The notes beneath the pieces are model-generated. The model did no database searches. It had not been told where the DNA came from and saw nothing but the letters and a program-made list of their open reading frames with translations. A DNA stretch of 64,000 nucleotides from Campylobacteraceae bacterium (GTDB lineage Bacteria > Campylobacterota > Campylobacteria > Campylobacterales > Sulfurovaceae), in contig JAMOOQ010000001.1 of assembly GCA_027100635.1 (NCBI GenBank), positions 1-64,000 of the forward strand, read 5' to 3'. Every line of letters begins with the position of its first letter. The stretch's first letter is position 1. The position numbers and the translations under genes are program-made. Shown here piece after piece: positions 26,773-34,908 of this stretch.

Positions 26773-27376
26773 CCACCTGCTTAATACTTTTATATAACTC
26801 TAAGATTTCATCTTTTTTAGCATAATAACTATTTTTATTTGCAATTAAATATGCTGAAGAATCCATAATATCTTCTGCCACTTTTAAACCATTCTCTTTC
26901 ATTGTTGCACCAGTTTCAACAATATCAACAATCGCGTCACAAAGCCCAACAAGTGGAGCTAATTCTATTGAACCATAAAGTTTAATAACCTCAACACCTA
27001 CAGCTTTTGAAGCAAAATATTTATTTGTAATATTTACCATTTTTGTAGCTACTTTAATATTTGGTTTACTCCAATCAAGCTCATCTTCATTTTTAATCCC
27101 AATAGATACTTTACATTTTCCTAAATTCATATCTAACAGTTCAATTATGTCAAGCTCTTTTTCTGTAATTACATCAAGCCCAACAACTCCAATATCAGCA
27201 GAACCATGCTCTACATAAGTTGGAACATCTTGGTTTCTAACATTTAAAAATCTAAAGTCACCAACCTCTAAAATAAGTTTTCTATTGTCAAATTTAAACT
27301 CTCTGTCAAATATTTGAGCAAAAATTTCAAGTGTCTCTTCGGCTATTCTACCTTTTGGAAGTGCTATTGTTATCAT
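26756..27376 (-). CDS. hisG: ATP phosphoribosyltransferase, short form
   Basis: HisG joins ATP and PRPP in the first step of histidine synthesis. The 206-residue protein is the short form that lacks the C-terminal regulatory domain and normally needs HisZ, which is not in this window. Motifs: ALPKGRIAEET at the start, EHGSADIGVVGLDV, and the PRPP site CDAIVDIVETGATMKENGL. It overlaps coaX by 29 bases. Confidence 0.95.
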   Translation of the reverse strand: MITIALPKGRIAEETLEIFAQIFDREFKFDNRKLILEVGDFRFLNVRNQDVPTYVEHGSADIGVVGLDVITEKELDIIELLDMNLGKCKVSIGIKNEDELDWSKPNIKVATKMVNITNKYFASKAVGVEVIKLYGSIELAPLVGLCDAIVDIVETGATMKENGLKVAEDIMDSSAYLIANKNSYYAKKDEILELYKSIKQVVDSRA

Positions 27377-28001
27377 ATTTATCCCTATTTTTAATTCTTA
27401 AGCTTTTTATAATCCCCTTAAAAAGCAACTCTTCATCATATACAGACTTTTTAAAAAATCTTGATAAAAATTTGCCATCTCCACCACTAAAATATATTCT
27501 ATTTTCTTTTTGATGTAAAGATATAACTGCTTTTATTGATGATATTATACCATAGCTAATTGCATCTTTTGTTGTTTTTGGTAGCTTATTTAAAGATAAA
27601 TTTTTATTTAATTGAATATCTAAGACAGCTGAAATATCTTTATATGCTTTTAAATATTGCCTTAGTCCCAAAAGTATAAATCCACCTTGATATGTTCCAT
27701 TTCTCATAATATCAACTGTAATTGCAGACCCAGCATCAATAAATATCCCATTTTTTTTAGATAAACAAAGTGCCTTTCTATCAACTCCCATTGTTGAATA
27801 TTCACCATTTAATCTAATTTTATCAGAAATATTCCTCCATTTTTTAATACCTTTAATCTTCTTATTTATCTTTTTATTTACAGATATATATAATAACTTT
27901 TTATTTTTATATTTTTTTATAGCCTTTTTGTGACTAAGATGAACTATAGAAGTTCCATTATATATATGAAAATTTGTATTTCCAATATCAACAATTAACA
28001 T
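27348..28001 (-). CDS. coaX: type III pantothenate kinase
   Basis: CoaX phosphorylates pantothenate in coenzyme A synthesis. The 217-residue protein has the phosphate-binding MLIVDIGNTNFHIYNG, the substrate motif GVDRKALCL, IDAGSAITVDIM, GGFILLGL, and FSGGDGKFLSRFF. These are the family's four blocks. The 3' end runs 29 bases into hisG. The pantothenate precursor gene panD lies elsewhere in the window. Confidence 0.9.
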   Translation of the reverse strand: MLIVDIGNTNFHIYNGTSIVHLSHKKAIKKYKNKKLLYISVNKKINKKIKGIKKWRNISDKIRLNGEYSTMGVDRKALCLSKKNGIFIDAGSAITVDIMRNGTYQGGFILLGLRQYLKAYKDISAVLDIQLNKNLSLNKLPKTTKDAISYGIISSIKAVISLHQKENRIYFSGGDGKFLSRFFKKSVYDEELLFKGIIKSLRIKNRDKYDNNSTSKR

Positions 28002-28003
28002 TT

Positions 28004-28441
28004 TTATCTTATCCTACTAATTCTTAAATTATTTAACTTATATATTTTAGAAGCACTACTATTACTAGAAGACTTAAAAGATATTTCTACATCACAACTA
28101 TTTTTTGCAAACTCTTTATCATACTCTTTACCACTAAGATTTGCAGATGTTGTATATGCCCATTTTAATCTATCTAAAAGTAATAGGTGGTTTTTATTTT
28201 TAACAATTCTATAAGATTTTGATTTAATTATAAATGTTGTTTTTTTTGCTCTTCGTACTCTATTTTTATGAATATTTGAAACTCGTGTGCTTTTTTTTAA
28301 CTCTTTTAAAGATGAGATAGCTTTTATATAATGTTTATTTGGAAGTCTATTTTTTATTATGGAAAGTTGTTGATAGTTTTGGCTAACAAAACCAATTGTT
28401 GTATCGGTATTTGTTAGAAAAACTAAATCTTTAAAACCCAT
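28004..28441 (-). CDS. Sua5/YrdC/TsaC-family protein, short form
   Basis: A 145-residue protein with the YrdC pattern NTDTTIGFVSQ (normally TDTVYGL), a basic central region, and YTTSANLSGKEYD (normally PSANPSG). The family makes threonylcarbamoyl-AMP for the t6A modification completed by TsaD. It is about 40-50 residues shorter than E. coli TsaC, as I believe is common in Campylobacterota, so it is probably functional, though a variant active site is possible. It lies 2 bases from coaX and 2 bases from carB. Confidence 0.8.
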   Translation of the reverse strand: MGFKDLVFLTNTDTTIGFVSQNYQQLSIIKNRLPNKHYIKAISSLKELKKSTRVSNIHKNRVRRAKKTTFIIKSKSYRIVKNKNHLLLLDRLKWAYTTSANLSGKEYDKEFAKNSCDVEISFKSSSNSSASKIYKLNNLRISRIR

Positions 28442-28443
28442 AA

Positions 28444-31400
28444 CTACTCTGTTAAGTAATCTTGAAGTGCTTTTGGCTCAACAGAACCATTATTATCTTT
28501 TAGCTCTTTAATCGCCAAAGCAGCCACTTTTGCGGCTGATATTGTGGTAAAATAAGCAACATTATTAGCTAGAACACTTTGTCTAATTGTTGTGGCATCA
28601 CTCTTACTTGATAGCGAATTATCAGATGTGTTAATTGCTAATGCAATCTCACCATTTTTAATCATATCATCAATATTTGGTCGCCCTTCTGATATTTTAA
28701 GTACTCTTGTTGATTTTATTCCTGCTTCTTGAAGTGCTTTATTAGTTCCACCTGTTGCATAAATCTCAAATCCTAACTCTTCAAAAGCTTTACCTATCTC
28801 TTGAGCATATTCTTTATCTTGCAATGATATAAATAGTTTTCCCTCAGTTGGAATATTATTTTTACTAGCAAATTGACTTTTTGCAAAACTCATACCAAAG
28901 CTATTAGATATTCCCATAACCTCACCAGTTGATTTCATCTCAGGTCCTAGAATTAAATCAGACCCAGGTAATTTATTAAATGGGAAAACAGCCTCTTTAA
29001 CAGCGATATGACCTTTTAAATTTGGCTCAAGAATCTCTTTATCAAAGTTTACCATATTAAATTTATCATAATATTTTAGAGACTCTCTTAAATCTCCTTG
29101 AATCATAACTCTTGTTGCTACTTTTGCCAAAGGAACACCTGTTGCTTTTGATACAAATGGAACCGTTCTACTTGCACGAGGATTTACTTCTATTAGATAA
29201 ATCTCATCTTTATGAATTGCATATTGAATATTTAATAATCCAACCACACCAAGCCCTAACGCAATTTTGGCAGTATCAATTTTAATTTGCTCTTGAAGTT
29301 CATCAGATATTGATATTGGAGGCAAAGAACATGCAGAATCACCTGAGTGAATTCCAGCCTCTTCAATATGTTGCATAATTGAGCCAATATAAACCTCTTT
29401 ACCATCACAAATTGCATCAACATCAAGCTCTATTGCATTATCCAAAAATTTATCAATAAGCACAGGAGCATCATTACTTACACTCACAGCCTCTTGAATA
29501 TACTCATTTAATTCACTATCATTAAATACGGTTTTCATACCTCTACCACCAAGAACAAACGATGGACGAACAAGCACAGGATAACCAATACGATTTGCAA
29601 TTGGAATCGCTTCATCTCTTGCAAAAGCTAAACCATTATTAGGCTGTTTTAACCCCAAATCTTCTATAAAATTAGAGAACTTCTCTCTATCTTCTGCTAA
29701 GTCAATTACTTTTGCAGTTGTACCTGATATATTTGCTCCGATTTTTGTAAGACTTTTAGCAAGTTTTAAAGGAGTTTGCCCACCAAAATGTACAATAATT
29801 CCATCTGGTTCTTCTAGTTCTATAACACTTCTTACTCTCTCAAAATCAATTGGTTCAAAATATAGAATATCACTTGTATCATAATCTGTACTTACAGTTT
29901 CAGGGTTACAATTATACATAATAGATTCCATACCCATATCTGAAATAGCATAAGAAGCATGAACACAACAGTAATCAAATTCTATCCCTTGACCAATTCT
30001 ATTAGGTCCTCCACCAATTACCAATACTCTCTTTTTATCTCTCTTAGCTCGTTTTGATTGTGGAATTTTTGTAATATTTGTTGTAGAATACAGATAAGGA
30101 GTAAGAGCTTTAAACTCAGCTCCACAAGTATCAACTTCATTATATTCTAATGATATATTCATCTCTTTTCTAGCATTATATATATCACTAGCACTTATAT
30201 CTAATCCATCATTTTTGCTAATACTACTAGCAATTATTATATCACTAAAACCCTCTGATTTATATAATCTCATTCTCTTTTCATCTTTAAGAAGTTTTAA
30301 ATCCATACTTTTTTGAGAAGTTGCCATCTCTTGAAATTGATATAAAAACCACTTGTCAATTTTACAAAGTTCATAAACCTCATCTATAGTCATCTCTCTC
30401 ATAAATGCTTCATACACATATAACATTCGCTCACTATGAGGTCGTCTAATCTCGCTTTGAAGCTTTTCCTCATCACAGTTGATTGGCTCAAATCCATCAA
30501 GTCCAGTTTCTAATGAACATAATGCTTTTTGAAATGATTCCTTAAATGTTCGCCCCATAGCCATAACTTCACCAACACTCTTCATTGCAGTTGTAAGAGT
30601 TGAATCTGCCATTGGAAACTTTTCAAATGTAAATCGTGGAACTTTTGTAACAATATAATCAATAACTGGTTCAAACGATGCAGGAGTCCCTGTAATATCA
30701 TTTGTAATCTCATCAAGTGTATATCCCACAGCTAATAAAGTTGCCACTTTTGCAATAGGATAACCAGTAGCTTTAGATGCCAATGCAGAACTTCTACTTA
30801 CTCGTGGATTCATCTCAATTACAATCATTCTACCAGTTTCTGGACAAATTGAGAATTGAACATTAGACCCACCAGTATCAACACCAACTTCTCTTAAAAT
30901 TGCAAAAGATGCATCTCTCATTCTTTGATATTCTTTATCTGTAAGCGTTAAAGCAGGGGCAACGGTAATACTATCTCCAGTATGCACACCCATTGGGTCA
31001 AAGTTTTCAATAGAACATACAATAATACAATTATCAGCACGATCACGAATAACTTCCATCTCATACTCTTTCCAACCAAGCATAGATTCCATAATCTCTA
31101 TCTCATTTACAGGAGAAGCAGAGATACCCTCATAAGCTAATTTCTTGAACTCTTCCATATTATAAGCAACACCACTACCACCACCTGCTAATGTAAAAGA
31201 TGCTCTACTAATTACTGGGAAACCAATATCTTTAGCAACTTCAATAGCCTCTTCAACACTATAAGCATTAGCACTTTTTGGTAAATCCATACCAATTTTA
31301 ATCATAGCTTCATTAAAAGCCGAACGATCTTCACCTTTATGAATAGCTTCAGGAGTTGCACCCAAAAATTCTATACCATCAAGCATACCTTTTTCATTCA

Positions 31401-31704
31401 TCTTCATAGCCACATTAAGTGCAGTTTGTCCACCCATTGTTGGTAAAATAGCATCAACATTTTCAATTTTAATAATTTTTTCTATCACATCTTCAGTAAT
31501 AGGTTCAATATAAGTTCTATCTGCAAATTCTGGATCAGTCATAATTGTAGCAGGATTTGAATTGATAAGAACTACTCGATAACCTAACTCTTTTAAAGTT
31601 TTGGCAGCTTGTGTACCAGAATAATCAAACTCACACGCTTGACCAATAACAATAGGACCAGAACCTATAAGTAAAATTGTTTTTATATCATCTCGTTTTG
31701 GCAT
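28444..31704 (-). CDS. carB: carbamoyl-phosphate synthase large chain
   Basis: CarB makes carbamoyl phosphate for arginine and pyrimidine synthesis, using ammonia delivered by CarA. It is 1086 residues, full length. Both ATP-grasp halves are visible: half 1 with [20 protein letters not shown] and [21 protein letters not shown], half 2 with [20 protein letters not shown] and [21 protein letters not shown]. The C terminus carries an MGS-like domain ([17 protein letters not shown]) that binds allosteric effectors. carA is not adjacent. Confidence 0.98.
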   Translation of the reverse strand: MPKRDDIKTILLIGSGPIVIGQACEFDYSGTQAAKTLKELGYRVVLINSNPATIMTDPEFADRTYIEPITEDVIEKIIKIENVDAILPTMGGQTALNVAMKMNEKGMLDGIEFLGATPEAIHKGEDRSAFNEAMIKIGMDLPKSANAYSVEEAIEVAKDIGFPVISRASFTLAGGGSGVAYNMEEFKKLAYEGISASPVNEIEIMESMLGWKEYEMEVIRDRADNCIIVCSIENFDPMGVHTGDSITVAPALTLTDKEYQRMRDASFAILREVGVDTGGSNVQFSICPETGRMIVIEMNPRVSRSSALASKATGYPIAKVATLLAVGYTLDEITNDITGTPASFEPVIDYIVTKVPRFTFEKFPMADSTLTTAMKSVGEVMAMGRTFKESFQKALCSLETGLDGFEPINCDEEKLQSEIRRPHSERMLYVYEAFMREMTIDEVYELCKIDKWFLYQFQEMATSQKSMDLKLLKDEKRMRLYKSEGFSDIIIASSISKNDGLDISASDIYNARKEMNISLEYNEVDTCGAEFKALTPYLYSTTNITKIPQSKRAKRDKKRVLVIGGGPNRIGQGIEFDYCCVHASYAISDMGMESIMYNCNPETVSTDYDTSDILYFEPIDFERVRSVIELEEPDGIIVHFGGQTPLKLAKSLTKIGANISGTTAKVIDLAEDREKFSNFIEDLGLKQPNNGLAFARDEAIPIANRIGYPVLVRPSFVLGGRGMKTVFNDSELNEYIQEAVSVSNDAPVLIDKFLDNAIELDVDAICDGKEVYIGSIMQHIEEAGIHSGDSACSLPPISISDELQEQIKIDTAKIALGLGVVGLLNIQYAIHKDEIYLIEVNPRASRTVPFVSKATGVPLAKVATRVMIQGDLRESLKYYDKFNMVNFDKEILEPNLKGHIAVKEAVFPFNKLPGSDLILGPEMKSTGEVMGISNSFGMSFAKSQFASKNNIPTEGKLFISLQDKEYAQEIGKAFEELGFEIYATGGTNKALQEAGIKSTRVLKISEGRPNIDDMIKNGEIALAINTSDNSLSSKSDATTIRQSVLANNVAYFTTISAAKVAALAIKELKDNNGSVEPKALQDYLTE

Positions 31705-32048
31705 ATAAAGAACCCTTATTTTTTATCTTGGATTATACTCAAAAGAGACTTAATAGGTGTTAAATTAAATATTGTTATTAATTAGACTTCTTTCAAAAGA
31801 TAGAATATTTATTTTTTCTTGCTTCCCACAATATTTTGTGGGAATACGATAATTAACCTCTAAAACTAGGGTGTAGAAAAGAGTGTTTTTTCATTATTCT
31901 ATATTTCTAGTTTTTGGATGTGATGGCTTCAGCCTCACCTTTTAACGAGGCTAAAGCCGTCGTGTCCGAAGAGATTTGTAGCAATAAATTGTATTCAAAA
32001 AAAGGGAATAAAAAGAGATGCTAAATTCCTCTTTTTCTATAGCCTACT
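31705..32048. repeat. non-coding gap with a strong stem-loop repeat
   Basis: A 344-base gap. Its main feature, at 31916-31968, is a long hairpin: GGATGTGATGGCTTCAGCCTC, a CCTTTTAA loop region, and GAGGCTAAAGCCGTCGTGTCC. The arms pair over about 20 bases with few mismatches. It is the same family as the partial copy at 34649 and shares the GGCTTTAGCC core with the mobile elements. It probably also ends the TonB receptor transcript. The rest holds the carB promoter region. Confidence 0.6.
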
Positions 32049-33875
32049 CTAAAATCCAATCTTCACACCCAAATAAATAGAACGAGGATTTGATGAATAT
32101 CCATATACACTTTGATACTCTTTATCTAAAATATTATCAGCTTTTAAATAGAGTGTTTTTTTATCATCTATCTCATAATTTATAATTGCATCCACTGTTG
32201 TATATTTTCCATTATCTATAATCTCACTAGAAAAATCAGGATTAAACTTTATATCTTTTTTATCCCCAATATATTTAGCATAAATTCCAATATGGGTATC
32301 AGTAATTCCATAATAATCTAGTGATATTTTAATAGAATCATCTGCTACTCTTAAAAGTTTTTCATCATCTGAATCTCTAGCATCAGTAACACCATAGGCT
32401 ATAGTTAGTAATGTATTTTCTAATATATTTTTTCTAAATGAGATTTCATATCCTTTGATTGTTGAAGTGCCATCTAAGTTTTCAAATCCATCAATAAATC
32501 CTATCATATTCTCTATCTCATTGTGAAAATAGGTAAATCCAAATCCAGCCCAATTTATAGATATATCAAAGCTTGTAATATCTTCAGGTTCAAGATTTAT
32601 ATTTCCCACTTTCCCCCAATCAGAAGCAGGAGCATAAAGATGATAGATTGTAGGTACAGTATAAGCTGTTCCATAGTTTGCACTAATATTAAAATATGAT
32701 GTAACTTGATGTTTGATTCCTATTTTTCCTGTTGTTTTACTCTTAAATATATCATCATAATCGTCAAATCTAAGTGATTGTGTAAAGAGTGTTTTATTAT
32801 CATTAAATCTATTGCTATTTGTAATAAAAAATGCTTTATTTTCGTAGCTTTGATTAAAACTATTTTCGTGTTCAAACTTTTTATAATCTGCTCCAAGTAC
32901 TACAAATGAACTATTATCAAGATAATTTATTATAGATTTTAGCCCTATTTGAGAGGTTGAAGCATCATAATTTTTTTCTCCAAATGTCTCATCAGGGTAT
33001 TCTCTCTCAAATTTTGTTTTATTTGCAAAGAGTTCAATCTCTCCCCAAGAGTCACTATAAGTATAAGAGATATTTGATAAAGTATTAAGAGCCAAACTAT
33101 TATAAACTCCATCAGGATTTCCAAAAGAGTCTCCATCGCTCTCTACATCTATGATTTTATGAGAAAAATCTATTTTATGATTATCATTTAATTTCACCCC
33201 TGCCATAACTGAAATAGTAAGATTCTTATATCCATCATCCTCATAATTATCTAAATCTCCACCTTTAGGAAGTTGTGCAGAATAACCATCTGTATCTATT
33301 TTGGAAACTGCTAATTTTGCATAATATTTTAAATTTTTATAAGAGAGTCCAAATCCTGCCTCTTTGTATCCATAGCTTCCATAAACAGCATTTAAAGATG
33401 CACTAAATCCATCTTTGGCTTTTTTGGTGATGATATTAATTACTCCAGCACTTGCATCTGCTCCCCAAACTCCACTTTGAGCCCCTTTGAGTATTTCAAT
33501 TGACTCTACATCGTTTAAATTTATATGTTCAATTGATGCTCCTGATAAATTAGATGGGTCGTTATATCTTATCCCATCTACAAGGATTAAAATATTTTTA
33601 TTATTCATCCCTTGTAAAACAATTGATAACTGTGTTCCAAATCCACCACTACGGTTTATCTCAACTCCAACTACTGAATTTAACGCTTGTGATAAAGTGC
33701 TAAATCCTCGCTCTTCTATATCTTCATTTGTAATTACTGATATATTAGATGTGGTATCTTGAAGTTTTTGAGTAGTATTATATGGAGTGGTTACAGTAAT
33801 TGTTCCAATATCTGGTATTTGTGATGCACTCAAAGAGGCTATTGCTACTAAGCTTGTTGTGATTATTTTTTTCAT
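32049..33875 (-). CDS. TonB-dependent outer-membrane receptor (BtuB/CirA-like)
   Basis: A 608-residue TonB-dependent receptor. A signal peptide covers about 1-18 and a TonB-box-like GTITVTTP follows near 24. The plug domain has SQALNSVVGVEINRSGGFG, NILILVDGIRYND and GAQSGVWGADASAGVINIITK. A 22-strand-type barrel ends in aromatic Phe (RSIYLGVKIGF). The plug resembles BtuB more than siderophore receptors. The cargo (corrinoid, iron chelate or other) cannot be decided. I see no cobalamin riboswitch upstream. Confidence 0.88.
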   Translation of the reverse strand: MKKIITTSLVAIASLSASQIPDIGTITVTTPYNTTQKLQDTTSNISVITNEDIEERGFSTLSQALNSVVGVEINRSGGFGTQLSIVLQGMNNKNILILVDGIRYNDPSNLSGASIEHINLNDVESIEILKGAQSGVWGADASAGVINIITKKAKDGFSASLNAVYGSYGYKEAGFGLSYKNLKYYAKLAVSKIDTDGYSAQLPKGGDLDNYEDDGYKNLTISVMAGVKLNDNHKIDFSHKIIDVESDGDSFGNPDGVYNSLALNTLSNISYTYSDSWGEIELFANKTKFEREYPDETFGEKNYDASTSQIGLKSIINYLDNSSFVVLGADYKKFEHENSFNQSYENKAFFITNSNRFNDNKTLFTQSLRFDDYDDIFKSKTTGKIGIKHQVTSYFNISANYGTAYTVPTIYHLYAPASDWGKVGNINLEPEDITSFDISINWAGFGFTYFHNEIENMIGFIDGFENLDGTSTIKGYEISFRKNILENTLLTIAYGVTDARDSDDEKLLRVADDSIKISLDYYGITDTHIGIYAKYIGDKKDIKFNPDFSSEIIDNGKYTTVDAIINYEIDDKKTLYLKADNILDKEYQSVYGYSSNPRSIYLGVKIGF

Positions 33876-33893
33876 TTTTTCCCTTTTAGTTAA

Positions 33894-34076
33894 TTATATA
33901 TTTTTGTATCGCGATTGATAGAATGGCTGTAGTTTACTAGAAATTAATACTATTTTGATAGTTTGATTTCTCTCTTTGATTAGATGTAAAATAGAATTTT
34001 TAAATGATTCTAAAGTATTACTAGCACTATATGCCATCATTGCAAAAAAACTAAAATATTGTTTTGGTTTGTACAT
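33894..34076 (-). CDS. small protein upstream of the TonB receptor
   Basis: A 60-residue basic protein with a very strong Shine-Dalgarno sequence, AAAGGAGGAAATAATA, before its ATG, which is the main reason to believe it. It has an aromatic N terminus (YKPKQYFSFFAMMAYSASNTLESFKNSIL) and a polar C terminus. I do not recognise it. The TonB receptor follows 18 bases later. It may act as a leader or partner peptide. Confidence 0.5.
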   Translation of the reverse strand: MYKPKQYFSFFAMMAYSASNTLESFKNSILHLIKERNQTIKIVLISSKLQPFYQSRYKNI

Positions 34077-34145
34077 TATTATTTCCTCCTTTATAATTTA
34101 AGATGGAATCTTAGCATAGTTTTGTTTAATACATTGAGTAAAAAA

Positions 34146-34286
34146 ATGATAGGTACAATAGCAGGAGATATACAAATGATACGGTTATGAGTATAGCTAT
34201 ATTAAAGTCAATTTTAAAATATACAGAAAAAAAAAGTTTATGAACTATTGGCTCAAGAGTTTATTGATATATTAAATCAAAGATAA
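34146..34286 (+). pseudogene. decayed ADP-ribosylglycohydrolase remnant
   Basis: The forward strand encodes MIGTIAGDI, the start typical of ADP-ribosylglycohydrolases. It jumps in another frame to DTVMSIAILKSILKYT, matching the family's (D)DTxMTIAxAxAIL metal site, then to KVYELLAQEFIDILNQR in a third position with a stop. Most of a gene of about 270 codons is therefore missing by internal deletion. The identification rests on two short peptides and is moderate. Confidence 0.5.
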
Positions 34287-34300
34287 AATATATTTTAAGC

Positions 34301-34423
34301 TTATTCTTGAACTATTCTTGCACCTTGTGTCGTTTGAGCTGTAATGTCTTTCATCCCTATTACCATAAAATAAACGCCTATAGCAAACATTGCTAATACT
34401 ATTAGTGGTGCATATTTTTTCAT
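34301..34423 (-). CDS. 40-residue single-helix membrane peptide
   Basis: This reads MKKYAPLIVLAMFAIGVYFM followed by VIGMKDITAQTTQGARIVQE. One membrane helix spans about residues 5-24, with a short polar tail. The start follows GGGAATATA, a weak Shine-Dalgarno sequence. Charge and hydrophobicity are those of a real small membrane protein. The role is unknown. Confidence 0.55.
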   Translation of the reverse strand: MKKYAPLIVLAMFAIGVYFMVIGMKDITAQTTQGARIVQE

Positions 34424-34496
34424 TATATTCCCATTATTTAAAATTTTTGTAATATTATCTTATTTTGAAATAATAGAACTTAAATAAAGAGATTTT

Positions 34497-34688
34497 TTGA
34501 TAGAAAAACAAGAAAAACAAGTACCGTGTATTGAATTTACACTTATTACCTTGAATTTAAAAGTAAAAGTTCAACATAACGAGCAAGGGGATAGGCGTTG
34601 GATTTGCAATTTTAAGCTAAAAAACCATCAAAATATAGAATTAATCTTGGACACGACGGCTTTAGCCTCGTTAAGAGTTAAATACTGA
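34497..34688 (+). CDS. doubtful small reading frame ending in a repeat
   Basis: A 63-codon frame starting with TTG. The first 50 residues look coding-like (CIEFTLITLNLKVKVQHNEQGDRRWICNFKLKN in pieces). The last 14 are encoded by an intergenic repeat (GGACACGACGGCTTTAGCC). It may be a gene whose 3' end was replaced by the repeat, or not a gene. Confidence 0.3.
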   Translation: MIEKQEKQVPCIEFTLITLNLKVKVQHNEQGDRRWICNFKLKNHQNIELILDTTALASLRVKY

Positions 34689-34782
34689 TGTTACGCATAT
34701 TTAAATTATTTTCAAAATTCAAGGGCAACCACAAGGGATTGCCCCTACAAAAGGTTGATTGTCCGTAGGGGTTATCCCCTAC
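34649..34782. repeat. cluster of short intergenic repeats
   Basis: GGACACGACGGCTTTAGCCTCG at 34649 is half of the long hairpin seen at 31916. From 34722, GGGCAACC...GGATTGCCCCTAC and GTAGGGG...CCCCTAC form two stem-loops. Then the mobile element copy C starts. The gap 34424-34908 is thus made almost wholly of repeats, apart from one doubtful frame. Confidence 0.6.
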
Positions 34783-34893
34783 CTAATGCCAATGAAATAA
34801 GCTTTTTTTTGGACGAGATGGCTTTAGCCTCTCCCTAATATACGGAGCTAAAGCACCGTGTCCAAAAGTATAAAAATCATTAATGACGATGGA
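34783..34893 (-). mobile_element. MITE-like element, copy C, degenerate right end
   Basis: The left terminal repeat TAATGCCAATGAAATAAGC and the internal GGACGAGATGGCTTTAGCC...GGAGCTAAAGCACCGTGTCC are intact. The right terminal repeat is damaged (AATCATTAATGACGATGG in place of TTATTTCATTGGCATTG). It ends only about 15 bases before the first CRISPR repeat, so the old end of array 1 may have been cut off here. Confidence 0.7.
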
Positions 34894-34908
34894 AACAAAA
34901 AATAGCCC

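Noticed and set aside
33876-34300. Cobalamin riboswitch before the BtuB-like receptor
   Set aside because: No B12-box-like motif or conserved helices were seen on the minus strand; the interval holds a small gene and a decayed gene.
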